The notes under the pieces: generated by a model | What the model saw: only the letters and a program-made list of their open reading frames with translations | What the model was told of the DNA's origin: nothing | Databases searched by the model: none | Program-made: the position numbers and the translations under genes | Assembly (NCBI RefSeq): GCF_002943565.1 | Contig: NZ_PJCH01000005.1 | Location: forward strand, 1,116,001 to 1,180,000 | Origin: Hyphococcus luteus | Lineage (GTDB): Bacteria; Pseudomonadota; Alphaproteobacteria; Caulobacterales; Parvularculaceae | Direction of reading: 5' to 3' | Length of the DNA stretch: 64,000 bases | Shown here: positions 63,603 through 64,000 of the stretch, in pieces | How positions within the stretch are numbered: position 1 is the stretch's first letter | How the letters are laid out: each line of letters starts with the position of its first letter

Positions 63603-64000
63603 TGCCCGAAGCGATCGTCGCCCTTGGCGAAGGCAAGCGGATTGTCGGGCGATTGCGGTTCGAGACTGACGGCCGCCGCCAGCATTCGCAATTTGAATAT
63701 GCCGCCGAGTGGTTGGCGGCGCCCGATCGCTTCGCGCTCTCTCCCGGCCTGCCTCTGCGTGAGGGCGGTCATTTCAGCGCGGGCCGCGGTGACCGTCGTT
63801 CGGCGCTGCCCGGATGTTTCTCCGACGCCGCACCGGACTCATGGGGGCGTGCACTGATGACCAAGGCGTTGGGCGGCGGTCTCAGCGAGTTCGACTATCT
63901 GGTGCTGTCCGACGACCGCACCCGGCAGGGCGCACTACGCTTTCTCGGAGAGGATATGGAGCCGCTGTCCGATCTGACGCCACCGATTCCAAGACTGGTC
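63602..64000 (+). CDS. hipA: HipA-like kinase toxin, cut by window end
   Basis: First 133 residues: IVALGEGKRIVGRLRFETDGRRQHSQFEYAAEWL, FALSPGLPLREG, FSDAAPDSWGRALM and LSEFDYLVLSDDRTRQGALRF. This is the HipA N-terminal subdomain. HipA-type kinases phosphorylate glutamyl-tRNA synthetase or other targets and cause growth arrest. The catalytic part lies beyond the window. It probably stabilises the ICE as an addiction module. Confidence 0.9.
   Translation, partial: MPEAIVALGEGKRIVGRLRFETDGRRQHSQFEYAAEWLAAPDRFALSPGLPLREGGHFSAGRGDRRSALPGCFSDAAPDSWGRALMTKALGGGLSEFDYLVLSDDRTRQGALRFLGEDMEPLSDLTPPIPRLV

Noticed and set aside
32705-64000. Insertion sequences or a phage integrase in the element
   Set aside because: I looked for transposase and tyrosine/serine recombinase motifs and found none in this part.

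Overview
The window comes from an alphaproteobacterial chromosome. The evidence is the gene order rpsT-dnaA-dnaN-recF-gyrB, the FYDLN-acid protein, the high-GC coding bias and the trb-type element that integrates in this class. Some proteins (SQD1-type UDP-sulfoquinovose synthase, an aroA-hydroxylase-cmk-rpsA block) would fit a marine Hyphomonadaceae/Parvularculaceae-like lineage, but that placement is only an impression.

Positions 1-32.4 kb are core chromosome. After an AT-rich HEPN-like orphan and two tiny lysine-rich proteins come REP-like palindromes around a DUF559 nuclease gene. These are followed by a TauE exporter, O-acetylhomoserine sulfhydrylase, an acidic lipoprotein, an AEC transporter, an aminotransferase and a thioredoxin-like lipoprotein. 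Next are UDP-sulfoquinovose synthase, APS reductase, an rmlA-rmlD-rmlB operon without rmlC, recQ, tRNA-Ala(GGC) and the aroA-cmk-rpsA block. The block ends with a CZB-GGDEF diguanylate cyclase, mutM, rpsT and the replication genes dnaA, dnaN, recF and gyrB.

At 32.45-32.70 kb a truncated tRNA-Arg(CCG) lies 135 bp before an intact tRNA-Arg(CCG). From there to the window end is an integrative and conjugative element (ICE). Its first cargo is a MarR-controlled DoxX/Rieske/GST operon plus a LysR gene. Then, reading leftward on the minus strand, comes a complete transfer module: AlpA-like regulator, DUF2840, TraF peptidase, DUF736, lytic transglycosylase, DUF3363 relaxase, TraG coupling protein, CopG, TrbB-C-D-E-J-K-L-F-G-I and DUF2274. 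The 247-bp gap upstream of the relaxase gene has the inverted repeats expected of an oriT.

The most interesting part is 53.2-54.8 kb. A DUF6499/DUF2285 regulator is split by a +1 frameshift at a TTT-C slip site with a G-rich Shine-Dalgarno-like stretch just upstream. Beside it is a small DUF2285 protein divergent from a 75-aa XRE repressor, with an inverted repeat and a TATAAT box between them. This matches the FseA (programmed frameshift activator) / QseM (antiactivator) / QseC (switch repressor) circuit known from Mesorhizobium symbiosis islands, which controls excision and transfer.

The right part (54.8-64 kb) holds the ICE maintenance genes DUF736, DUF2493, Toprim, parB and DUF932, several with long structured leaders. 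A second cargo (XRE-MmyB regulator, beta-hydroxyacid dehydrogenase, EthD protein) sits among them, and hipBA runs off the window edge. The replication/partition functions look eroded: no repA or parA is present, and parB keeps only about 49 N-terminal codons. No integrase is in the window, so the other ICE end must lie beyond 64 kb.
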